DNA of 64,000 bases from Guadua angustifolia. Taxonomy: Eukaryota > Streptophyta > Magnoliopsida > Poales > Poaceae. The DNA lies in assembly GCA_036346375.1 (NCBI GenBank), contig JAYEVE010000445.1, positions 186,001 to 250,000 of the forward strand. Direction: 5' to 3'. Under the pieces are notes generated by a model. The model saw only the letters and a list, made by a program, of their open reading frames with translations. It made no database searches and was not told the DNA's origin. The translations under genes and the position numbers were made by a program. Below, in pieces: positions 36,655-46,700 of the stretch; within the stretch, counting starts at the first letter, position 1; each line of letters begins with the position of its first letter.

Positions 36655-37104
36655 ATGGACTATTATAATGTATGTAAAATAGTATTGTAAATCCAAGGTG
36701 ATTAATTCTTTGTTTGGAGGCTTGATGGAAATGCATGCAATTTCTCTTTATGCCTGCACTTTGTGCCATAATTTGTGAAAGAAAATTCCATTTGACGAAA
36801 TTATTGTTGGGAAAGCTTGTAAATAGTCGAAAGTTCATTTCTGGAAATTTTCGTACAATTCCAGATTAATTTGAAAAAGTTTTGACTTTTCTCGCTTTTA
36901 CGCACAAATCATGTCTACATAATGAATTTTGGCATATTTCTTGAATGAGGTCGTTTTTCAAAAATTATTTTATGAAAAGTTTTGCGGTATCTGAAATATG
37001 TTTACGCAAAATTTCTAATAATTTCAACAATGTATGACAAAGTTATGGCATTTTCTCTCTTTGATGAAATGCTGAAAATTCAGAACTTGCGGATGTGCGA
37101 AAAG
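36655..37104. other. AT-rich DNA after CACTA-3 tnp2
   Basis: AT-rich with many TTTTC and AAAATT words. No gene or repeat family recognised. Confidence 0.5.
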
Positions 37105-37530
37105 GAATAGTGCAATAAACTACATCGATTGTCGGTTTTATTAAAAAAGTGATCTTGATGACTAACATCGATGTTCTATTAGAAAAGTGATGATCAAGCA
37201 TCGATGTCGGTTTTATTAAAAAGTGATCTCGATGATGAAGCTATCGATGTCGGTTTTCTTAAAAGAGTGATACTAATGATGAAGCATTAGTATCGATTTT
37301 CTTAAAAGAGTGATACTAATGATAAAGAATCAATATCGGTTTTATTAAAAAAGTGATACTAATGACTAACATCGGTGTTCTATTAGAAAAGTGATGATAA
37401 AGCATCGAGATCGGTTTTATTAAAAAGTGATACTAATGATGAAGCATCGATGTCGGTTTTCTTAAAAGAGTGATACTAATGATTAAGCATCGATGTCGGT
37501 TTTCTTAAAAGAGTAATACTAATGACTAAC
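37105..37530 (+). repeat. internal motif array of CACTA-3
   Basis: About ten tandem units of roughly 40 bp of the type CATCGATGTCGGTTTT, TTAAAA, AGTGATACTAATGAT. They resemble the terminal motif (TCGGTTCTTT, AAGTGAT) but all lie in one orientation. The array sits between the tnp2 end and GC-rich captured DNA, the same arrangement as 16645-16990 in CACTA-2. Confidence 0.75.
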
Positions 37531-37815
37531 GCAATTCTTAAAACCCGGCCCATAACCATTCGCGCCCACCTGCTCCACGCGCTTAACCCTAGCCGCCTTG
37601 AAAGTGCCCCCCATCGCCGTCGTCGCCGTCGCCGAGACGCCTCCCGCCCGTCGCCGAGGACGCCCCCACGCCACCCCCACACCGCCCCGACGCCGACGCC
37701 GCCCCCACTCCCCGGTGGGATTCCAGTCTTCAAGAGCATCACCGCCGCCGCCATCTTCACTGTCGCCGACCTCTCCTCCCAGGTGGGATTCCAGTCTCCC
37801 CCCGATCGCTCGTAA
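37531..37815 (+). pseudogene. captured gene fragment resembling Mpv17/PMP22 exon 1
   Basis: An open frame (starting at 37522) carries ILKTRPI early, then a Pro/Arg/Thr-rich filler, and KSITAAAIFTVADLSSQ at 37732-37782, followed directly by a donor-like GTGGGA. Plant Mpv17/PMP22-family membrane proteins, which sit in peroxisomes or mitochondria, contain a closely similar segment (a K-T-R-P stretch, then K-S-x-T-A-A-x, then A-D-L-S-S-Q) at an exon end. A 16-bp direct repeat GGTGGGATTCCAGTCT at 37714-37729 and 37782-37797 flanks the segment. This fits exon capture by a CACTA (Pack-CACTA). The assignment rests on about 20 residues and memory of the family. Confidence 0.5.
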
Positions 37816-39025
37816 AGACTCGATTGTTTTTGAGTGCAATGTTGATCGTGGGGAATATCCCGGGTTGTTTTGTTCTGAATGTAGCAAAGGATCGATTTTG
37901 CGTGCTATCGGTTATAGAAATGGTGCTATATTATTAGGAGCATACAATGTCGTCATTTTCTACAATATATAGATTTCAATGTGGTAAATTTCTGGAAAAT
38001 GGTATTAGTAGGTCAGGATAAGATTGTTGGAAGTAGATTCAAATTCTAAGCCTAGACATTTGCATTTCGTTCGCCACTGTCCTGTAAGTATTTTATTCTT
38101 CTGTGCCTTATTATTTTAAGTGAATGCAAAGGGGCCAGTCTATGTGTTTGACTTGGGGACCTTGCATGAGGGCTTAAGTGTTCTGTGAGGATATCTGGGA
38201 CTGGAATAGATGATTTGTGACAACAAACTTGACAGTCTGGTATATATATATAATTGTGATATACTTGGTTAGTGTAATTGTCATTCACAGTGAAATGCTC
38301 ATTCAGGAATTTGCTCCTTTGTCATTTTCTTTAGTTCTTGCTTCTTGGTAATATTCACTTTGCTATATTTTTGTTAATTGCTTTGTCTCAATTCAGTTCA
38401 TTAGGTGTTCAATCTGTGATGATTCCGAGATTGCGAGGGCTAATTTCTATCGATAAAGTAGTTGACGTGATTCTGAAGCTGTGCATGTTTGGTGACATTT
38501 GATTAACTTAAAACCTGTCAAGTATTGAATTGAAATTGTGGAAAGGTTGTCACAAATCTATCTGTTTCTCGTCTATTGTGGTGAGGAGGGCCTCTTAAGG
38601 CAACCGGACATCTCGAGAACACTCTAATAATCAACTTGAGCTCTATGTTAGTTGATTTATTCATGGTCTTATACATGTTCATGTGTATGACCTTGAGTTT
38701 CTTTGTTACATCTTCTGTCAAAGTCCTTTTCACATACATGTCTTGTTATGAATTATCTAGTCCATGGTTATTAAGCGTACTTGGAAATATAATCATGTTA
38801 AAATTGCTAATACCGCAAATTTACTTCAACAATCCAGTCTATGTGTTTGACTTGGGGACCTTGCATGAGGGCTTAAGTGTTCTGTGAGGATATCTGGGAC
38901 TGGAATAGATATGTGTTTACTTTTGCTTAGTTCTTGCTTACTGGTAATATTCACTTTTAGCATATTACTTTTGTTTAGACATGTGTTTACTTTCAACATA
39001 TTACTTTTGTTTTTATCTCAGCATA
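37816..39025 (+). other. captured intron-like DNA with a 77-bp perfect direct repeat
   Basis: AT-rich DNA follows the captured exon. A 77-bp sequence starting CCAGTCTATGTGTTTGACTT is identical at 38135-38211 and 38834-38910. Looser similarity continues after both copies (TAGTTCTTGCTT, then GGTAATATTCACTT). No protein domain seen. Confidence 0.55.
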
Positions 39026-39395
39026 TGTTAGAGTTTAGGTTGCGTAACCTACGTCTCCCGTTCGAGAGTGCTTATTTATAAATATGTTGGAATAGCATAT
39101 TTATAAGCGAGCAGTCTCGAATTGTCCACGTTTTTTGGACAGTTCGAGGATATGTGGTTCGGGCAAGTTCCTGAGCTATGTTGTACAACTTCAGAGTTGA
39201 TTTCGGTAGCGTTTCCCTGGTGTTCTCCGGATACACACCCCTCTTGACCTGTTGTCGAGGCGTGTATCCGGAGAGCGATGAAGATCTTGCCAAATTTTCT
39301 CTGGTTGTACAACGCTTAAGAACTTGCCCGAACCACATATCCTCGAATGGGATTAGGACCAAACCTATTTAGAGATTAGGGGTTATCGTTGGTAC
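39026..39395. repeat. multi-hairpin repeat, copy 2
   Basis: The outer inverted pair is perfect over 28 nt: 39143-39170 with 39320-39347 (right arm GAACTTGCCCGAACCACATA...). The stem extends inward with TTGTACAAC and GTTGTACAA. Separate small hairpins precede it (GCTTATTTATAAATATG/CATATTTATAAGC, GAATTGTCCACG/GGACAGTTC), and one sits in its apical part (TCTCCGGATACAC/GTGTATCCGGAGA). Compared with copy 1, three base pairs in the outer stem changed on both sides. Confidence 0.75.
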
Positions 39396-39602
39396 GTATT
39401 TAGTTGGTCAACAGATATTGCATGTTATGTAAACTACTAACTTGACCTTCTTGTGTTGCTATTCTTGCATTAGTACATTAATGCTCAAATTCTCTGTTGA
39501 TGTTGTCAAATCTGAAACTTGTTGGTGTAAGTAAACATCTGCTAGTGCTAAATTCACTTGTCATATGGAATGGGCTTTTGTTTTTTATCTGAGCAGAGGT
39601 TA

Positions 39603-39652
39603 GAGTTTAAGTTGCGTAACCCACATGTATCCGTTCGAATTTAGAGATTAGG
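39603..39652. repeat. collapsed derivative of the multi-hairpin repeat
   Basis: TTAGAGTTTAAGTTGCGTAAC and CCGTTCGAA are joined directly to TTTAGAGATTAGGAGTTATC. Only the two outer edges of the 370-bp repeat remain, and the hairpin-forming middle is missing. Confidence 0.6.
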
Positions 39653-40115
39653 AGTTATCATTCCAACTTATTAAGTTGGTCAATAGATATACTTTTGTTC
39701 GAAACAATTGCATACTATGAATTATCTGTTGATCCTTTACAAGATTTATTGTCAAGTGCATATAGTAGCTTCAAATTGCTTTCTCTCATGTCACACATAT
39801 GACCTTATCAGATAAGAAAACTCAAAATGTCGCAACTAGAGAGCATCGGCTCGTCGCATGACAGTAGAAGGTCTTCTTGAGGGGCGAGCATGGTTCCAAT
39901 TACTCAAGGGCGAGTAAGGTGAGGAAGACCCGAGGACCAAACAAAGGGGCTCTGAGGGAGAACGCCGCAGGTTCTCGCTTCAATGCCACGGGTGCTGCAC
40001 GGGCCCTCCTAAGTACATGGGGCGATACTGGTCATTTCTTGGCCAATTGGTGAGGAGAGAGTGCCCATAACAATTAAGGATTAGAGAAAGGAAGTCGTGA
40101 AAGCGTAAGAATCGG
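39653..40115 (+). other. decayed or spliced leader of the CACTA-3 second gene
   Basis: From about 39830 the sequence becomes coding-like (ATGTCGCAACTAGAGAGC). It is broken by stops in every frame before the recognisable domain starts near 40116. No other feature seen. Confidence 0.4.
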
Positions 40116-41470
40116 TTGTGGGGCGAGGTTAAGAGTAAATGGATTATAGAGGAGGACGATGAACCCACAGGCGAGGCAGACGCCTTGAAGAGGATGGGTG
40201 TGGCCTTGAGGCACTTCAAGACCCTTATGCACTGCAGATACGTCTTTGAAAGGCCATACACCATTCGAGAAGTATCCATTTGTGACCCCGATGTTTGGGC
40301 GGAGTTCATGAGGATGAAGGGTAATGCATAGCAGCAACGGTGAGAGAGAGGAACACCACCGTCGGAGGCTTAACACGCACCCGCACCACCTCGGTACAGG
40401 CGGCTATGAGGGGAAGAAGGCAGAGTGGGCGCGACAAGCCGAGGAGTGCGCTCACTCCGGGACGGTGATGCCTTACTCCCACATATCTGAGGAGCGGGCA
40501 CGCAACTGGGTATTAGCGAGGACAAAGAAAACCCCTGACGGGCAGCTTGTAGTTGCAAACCCTACTACCGCTCAAGTCGTCTCTACCATCGTAAGACATC
40601 TAACTTAGTACAATACAATTGACCCAACTTGTTGTATTTCAAATCTAATTCGTACTCGCTTATTACAGGAAGAGGTAAGCCAGCGAAAAGAACAGGGGAC
40701 CTTCCTGAGCCAAGGGTCGCAGGACATCCTGTCGTCTGCGATCGGGAAGTCCGACCATAAGGGGCGGGTGCTTGCCGTAGGGGCGGGACACACGAAGAAG
40801 TCCTACTTTCAAGATGACGTTGCCAGTATCAAGGTCATGGCAGCACGTGAGGGCGCCTCAAGGACACACTAAGGGAGCGGTGAGGAGGAGATTAAGGAGG
40901 AGATGAGGGGGAGATGACACGACGTGAGGAGGAGATAAGAGGGAGATGATGGCACGTGAGGATCGCTGAGGGCCGAGATGATGGCGATGATTTCCCAGTC
41001 GAGCCGGATGCCCTCGATTGTCATAGAGAAGTCGTGCCCGACCTAGCGGTGTGGTTCCAAAAATGATAAGACCGATCCCGGTGAAGGTAATAATTAATTT
41101 TCGAGTTAAAGCTACGAGTGTAACTCCCGCAATATTTTTCCTCAAGTTGTACACTTCTTGCGGTGCTGCGAAGTGCCGACTCACCATCATGACGGAGGAT
41201 GGATTTCCGTCGAGGTGCCTGTGCGGGTTGCATTTCCATGCAACGAGACCGACACTATGCATGGTCGACTGTGGGGAAGGGCTACATGAGGGTGCGGTGG
41301 ACTCGCCCACGAAGACTTCTTATCACATGTGCTCGATTTCCCCCCCCCCAACGAAGATATCACCACTCTCGGGCAAGCACGCATGTCGTTCATCAAGTGG
41401 CCCACGACGGGTGTCGTACTGGTCAAGGTAAAAAGTCCCTCCACGTCTTCTCTACCATTTCAAGTACTCT
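40116..41470 (+). pseudogene. CACTA-3 second gene, TNPA-like part
   Basis: In CACTA elements the second gene makes a DNA-binding partner of the transposase. 40116-40331 (WGEVKSKWIIEEDDEPTG..., FKTLMHCRYVFER) resembles the plant Ptta/En/Spm transposase domain. After a frame change near 40325 come LNTHPHHLGTGGYEGKKAEW and RARNWVLARTKKTPDG, typical of this gene. A 78-bp GT-AG intron lies at 40591-40668. The next exon continues with ILSSAIGKSDHKGRV and HTKKSYF. Around 41150-41440 a DUF8039-like stretch is read (CGAAKCRLTI, then TTLGQARMSFIKWP), split by a run of about ten C at 41340-41349. Several breaks make it non-functional as written. Confidence 0.7.
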
Positions 41471-41509
41471 GCGCAGAAGTTAAATATATGCGTGCTTCAG
41501 TAGGTTCCT

Positions 41510-41760
41510 CCTACCGCCTCCTCGCCTCCGCTCCTGCGCTGATCCCGCTCCTGCTCCTGCGCCTGCTCCTGCTCCTACTCCTGCTCCTGCGCCTGATCCT
41601 GCTCCTGCTACACCGCCTGCTCCTGCTCCTGCTCCTGCGCTTGCGCCTCCTCCTGCTCCTGCTCCCGTAGAACCACAGGAGGCCTCCGAGACTCCCGTAC
41701 AACCACAAGAGGCCTCCGAGACTCCTTCCGCCAAGAGGGCAAGGCGCAGAGGCCTGGCGC
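41510..41760 (+). repeat. Pro-Ala low-complexity linker in the second gene
   Basis: One frame reads a long series of Pro-Ala dipeptides from repeated GCTCCTGCTCCTGCGCCT, then PVEPQEASETPVQPQEASE (a repeated EASETP unit), then SAKRARRRG, a basic stretch like a nuclear localisation signal. The opposite strand gives a Gly/Ala-rich shadow frame. It links the TNPA-like part to the protease part. Confidence 0.65.
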
Positions 41761-41979
41761 CCTTAAGATACTGAAAAGCCCTTGCCCGACCTCGGAGACT
41801 CCTTGACCCGAGAAAGAAGAGTCGGCCAGAGCCCTGAGCACCTCAGTATGATTATAAGGCCTACGAGCATGGAAAGCCCCTGATTGCATCGCCTGGCCGA
41901 ATGATCTAGGCAAGTGGACTCGCCTCCTCCATGGATGGTACCTTGATAAGGTGAAGGGGAAGGCGTCGAGTCGACTTCA

Positions 41980-42850
41980 ACGTGAAGTATAAAATGGTAC
42001 ATTTTCACCGTGAGGAGCATGGAACATTCCCCGTCAATTTTGAGGATCTATTCCGTGTGTACCAAATGAAAGCCGTCGATATTTCTACTTTACGATCATG
42101 GACGCTGTGAGTATCACACCATATAGCTTGCGCTCATGACTTTTATAGGATTTTGCATTATGTTTTCTCACATTCAACACGAGTTGCGGGATAATGAGAC
42201 AACGAGCCGTGATTTAATCTACGAAGTTGGGTTTGTCGACCGAGCTTGTGTCTGCGATCATGGCTAGGCTTCAACGGGGTTCATTGCTAGCTACATCAAG
42301 GGGTATTGCAAGTCGAGTCGAAGGACTTCATTGTATTGCCGTACCACGAGGAGTAAGTAGTACTTTTCGATTCAATTACTTATACGCACTTAAAACCGTA
42401 TGTAAACTTATTTCCTTGCACTACATTTTATTTAATAAGCAACCATTGGGTTCTACTCGTCCTCGTTCGAGTGAAAACACATCTACACATTTAACTCGAT
42501 CGAGAAGATACCGATGGCATCGCGATCAAGCCTCCTTTGCGTAAGTAAGCGCATTATTGAAACCTAACACATCGAGGAATTTAACTACGTTTATTTTTTG
42601 ACTCAATGGTGCTCTCCAATGTATGTAGGGGTTTCTCGGACTATGTCGATGAAGGAGGGCCGCACGACGACAAAAAGGGCAAGACACTGCGATATAAGCG
42701 ATTTAAGGTACACGTGCCTAGCATATATATGATTAATTTTTTGACATCTAATCTTCGTGGGCTGAATTTCTTTTCTCTCTTCACGAGTGCCATCAACAGG
42801 CAGCGGTGACCATTGCGGCTTCTATGTCATGCAAAGCACATGCTCATCGT
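41980..42850 (+). pseudogene. CACTA-3 second gene, Ulp1/C48 protease-like part
   Basis: The pieces fit the C48 (Ulp1, SUMO-protease fold) peptidase often carried by plant transposons. EHGTFPVNFEDLFRVYQ begins near 42018. KDFIVLPYHEE at 42321-42353 is followed by a donor-like GTAAGT. NHWVLLVLV follows, with the catalytic His at 42444. GDHCGFYVMQ has the catalytic Cys at 42814. Introns probably separate them: acceptor-like AG occurs before 42438 and 42801. Stops lie between the pieces near 42100-42240. The role in transposition is unknown. Confidence 0.68.
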
Positions 42851-43359
42851 GGTCGACAACTCACAACTTTTCCCTAAGGTATATGTGCGTGCATAATAAT
42901 ATACTTAGCCATTTACATAGAAATTTTGAAACTGAAATTAATCTGATCATTTCTATTTTGCGGAAGATCAATATCCCCGGAAGAGTTTAGACAACAAAGC
43001 ACTCAACAATTTACGAGACCACTTATGCGATGGTCTGGTTAGAAGTTATATCGAGAGGATGGCAGGTTTAGAGATCTGAAGCATCCTACTAGTCCATATG
43101 AAAACAATATTAATAATATATGTCAATTTGATATGTATCGGAGGAAGTCCATGTCTTGATTGTCAAGCATGTTTGAGTTGTATATTGTGAGCGACTATGA
43201 TATATATGTGTTGTAATTAAAGCGTTTACGTTACGTGAATGTGATATATGCATTCGTGTTCTCGCTCGTGAATGTGATGATATATATTGTGCATTCTATA
43301 TTGAGAATTTAATCAGGTGCTTTTTTGGAGAATTTGCAAAAATGGCACACCCCAATGGG
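42851..43359. other. 3' region of the CACTA-3 second gene
   Basis: AT-rich DNA with no further domain recognised. Confidence 0.45.
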
Positions 43360-43736
43360 TCATCAGAATCGGTTCTTTAAGGGAAGTGATTACGATGACC
43401 CTCATCGAATCGGTTCTTTAGGAAAGTGATTACGATAACCCTCATCGAATCGGTTCTTTAAGAAAAGTGATTCGATGGCGATCATCGAATCACTTTTCTT
43501 AAAGAACCGATTCGATGAGGGGTCATCGAATCATTTCCTTAAAGAACCGATTTCGATGAGGGGGTCATCAGAATCATTTCCCTTAAAGAACCGATTCTGA
43601 TGACATTTTATCACGATCGGGTCAAAACCGATTCTAATAGCTCCACCTCATCACTATCTAAGGACATCGTATCGCCACTAGAACCGATTCTAATGCTAAA
43701 AAAGAACCGATTCTGATGTGCCGTTCTGTAGTAGTG
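43360..43736. repeat. right subterminal array of CACTA-3 with a palindrome
   Basis: Units of TCATC(AG)AATCGGTTCTTTA and AAGTGATT are arranged head to head. The arms 43443-43477 and 43483-43517 are a perfect 35-nt inverted repeat with a 5-nt loop, inside a longer imperfect palindrome (about 43365-43600). Many units read CATCGAATC where others read CATCAGAATC. Confidence 0.82.
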
Positions 43737-46700
43737 TACTTTGGCCTTCCAAAGTGCAAAGTTAAACTAGATAATTGGTTTAAGGTTACCCCATCCCAGC
43801 ATATGTGGTTTTTACGGAATTCTTGGATCAATAACATCCCATTGATCGATCCTTAATCCAACACGGGCGATACTTCGCCCCACACTACGTGCAATTCCCT
43901 TTGCACAGCCAGCTATTGCCAATAATCACCTGTGTCAAAACCATAGTTTTATTTTGGGTTTTTAATCAAAATACCAGCAACCAACAGTGCCATTTCCAAC
44001 CATTTTAAATTCTCAGGAAACAAATTTTGATCTAATCACCTACCCTGTTGATTCTAAAGCATGGCTAAGCATGAATAATATGTAAGCGCATATACCCATC
44101 ATGACATTAAGTAATGCCTATCCTTAATCTATGGTTTTCAAGGTTCACATGTAATACATATCAAGGAAGGTTCATGAGACAACAAGTATAACTACCAATA
44201 CCACAAAATAGTGAATTTACAGAAAATAAACGTATGCATGAAACCATTTGATAAAAAAAGAAAAATTAAATACTAGGATCAATATGATCAAAGGGGTGCT
44301 TGCCTTGCTTAATCATTGGTTTTGACGAAGTCGATGATTGTGGCCGACGATGGCGATGATGGAATCAGAGACGTCGGGTACTACACATCGATACTAACTA
44401 AAAGCAATAAAGAGCAAATAAGAAACTTCAATAAGGGCAAAAGAAGATAGACAGAGAACCAAATAAAGACTCACTGAAGAAAACAGGAATATTATAGGGT
44501 TTGGATTATATGATTTCAAGTTCTCGTGTTTTAAATGATTCGACATTCATACTGTTACTAGCTCTTAGGTTGAACGACGAATGATTCCTTAAATAGATTA
44601 TCTATTCTTGCTTTACTAATTCAAGAAGCTAAAATTATGAACTTTTATATTTATAATTTTGAATTCAAGATGCAAAAATTATTTAGATCAATAGAATTAG
44701 AATATTAGTTATCTTGCTGAATGATATGAACAAATAGCACTTAATCCATAATTGATTTTTGCTTAAAAAGCGGGTTCGAACATGATAGATCTGCTAAAGC
44801 AGGCTACTGGATACATATTCGCAGTTTCTAAGAAGGCTCTGGTGATACAAATAACTTATCTACAAATTTCTTCATTATTACCGAGTTCGACTATTCATAT
44901 TATAAAGTTCAGAAATCATAATACTTTAGGTTATTCTGCTAACAGGATTTATATGCAAATCATGACAAAACAAGATTATTCTTTAGAATAGGGTAATCTA
45001 TACTTTGGAAAGCATTACTAAGCTAATTTCATTAATTTTAGGATTTGGACAATATATTATATTCATTGTTGAAATAGCTTATATGACATTATAAAGTTTA
45101 CGTTTACGAAATCGGTGAGGTGAAGCCCAAGGTTAACACTTAAGGGTTTGAATTAGCTAGATCTCATTGATAAACAAGTTGTAACTAGCATGTTTTTATA
45201 GAATATGATAGTCCATATACCAAATATCGTTTCTATGTTGATATTTCCAAAATTTGCATTTAGACGAGTTATTCTACAAGCCGCTGAAAAAGCTTAATTG
45301 GTTTAGCTTTCTACGCGACTATTTCACGAAAGGTGTTTGCAGAAGCAAGATTTATATACAGAACAAGTACTAAATAAAATATTTTTCCAGATTATGTTAG
45401 TACATATTATGAAGAGAGTTTTTGGGTCATTCCTATGAACTTTTCCATTTAGCCAAGATATTTTACGGGCTACCAAAAAGGTCTAAGTGTTTCTAAAGTT
45501 TAGCGATAAAGGTTCAGTTTTCGATTGACGTTTGTGACTATAGCTTATAGGATAATTTATCCATTTTTTAGGCATAAGTAGGGGATGACTCTAAGAGTTC
45601 TTTAAAGTTGGTTCCATGATATTTGGCTATTATCCGAGATGTTTTCTACGTAAGTGATCAGTAAGGCTTAATATTAACTTAATTCAAATTTACTCAAAAA
45701 TAGGATATTTTTACATAACTAACAAGGGTATTATTTTTCGGAGTTACAGAATTTGGTTTCACCAAATTTGAAGTTAATTTACGCAAGATATAACTATTCA
45801 AAATATACAAGTATTGAAATTTCAACTATTTGTCTAAGTGTTATTTATAACCTTATTATAGCGATTTTTGCTGGAACAAATAGTTTGATTACATAAGATA
45901 TTTAGAATCCAGTTTTTCATGAATCAAGACTTGCTTTTCATAACCTATATATACACATTTGTTTACATAGATACGATTTATGCTCTTTATTTATTTTGCA
46001 TTTGAGTATATGTGATATTTCATTCAACATTTTGATAGTGATAATTTATTCATTTTGATACATATTTATATCTGTGCTCAGTCATTGAATACTTTATATA
46101 TATACATATATATACATCGATACTATTATTGATTGTTATATGCTTATACATATGTACAGCACATACATCATTTTCATCGGTTCATTTTTCAATTCATAGC
46201 ATAACTTTGAGTCAAATTCATTACTTAAATATTTTAGCAATTTCAGGCATACAAATATCATACTACTATTTAGAAACCAATTTTTATTTACTTTTAAATT
46301 TCTTTTGTACCATTTATTCCTTTTGAATATTTAAAGCATTGAAGTTATTCTTTTGCAGAAAATGATTCAAACATAAGTGAAATTCAAATATTTTTATATA
46401 TTTATGTTTCTGGTAGCATGAGGATTGCAATAAAAATGGTTTTAGGTGATTCTAAGTTCATTTACAAAAATTTTATACATAGCACATTTTTAGCCCTTTT
46501 CTTTAAATTTGAATTTCAAATTTATCCAGAAATATTTTTCAAAATAATTTTGTATATTCTGCAATTATTTTATTTCATATGAATTTAAAATTTTATTTCA
46601 CCCTATTTGGATTAAAGATGCAAAAGATATTCAAGATTGAAATCAGCTCGGTTTGGAAAAAACTGGAAAAGGAAAATACGCTTTTGATTCAGAGAAGGCG

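Larger units (their letters stand above)
27872..43736 (+). mobile_element. CACTA-3, 15.9-kb CACTA element with two gene regions
   Basis: The left end reads CACTACTACAGAACGACAC. The right end, on the minus strand, reads CACTACTACAGAACGGCAC. The 3-bp duplication is TAC (27869-27871 and 43737-43739), and the LTR-B landmarks are continuous across it. In order it holds a left motif array, solo LTR C, a multi-hairpin repeat, tnp2, an internal motif array, captured gene DNA, more hairpin repeats, a TNPA/C48-protease gene region, and the right array. The terminal motif (AATCGGTTCTTT with AAGTGAT) differs from that of CACTA-1 and CACTA-2, so it is a different family. Confidence 0.93.

Noticed and set aside
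41480..41913. Minus-strand Gly/Ala-rich frames as a structural protein gene
   Set aside because: They are the antisense shadow of the Pro-Ala linker in the CACTA-3 second gene.
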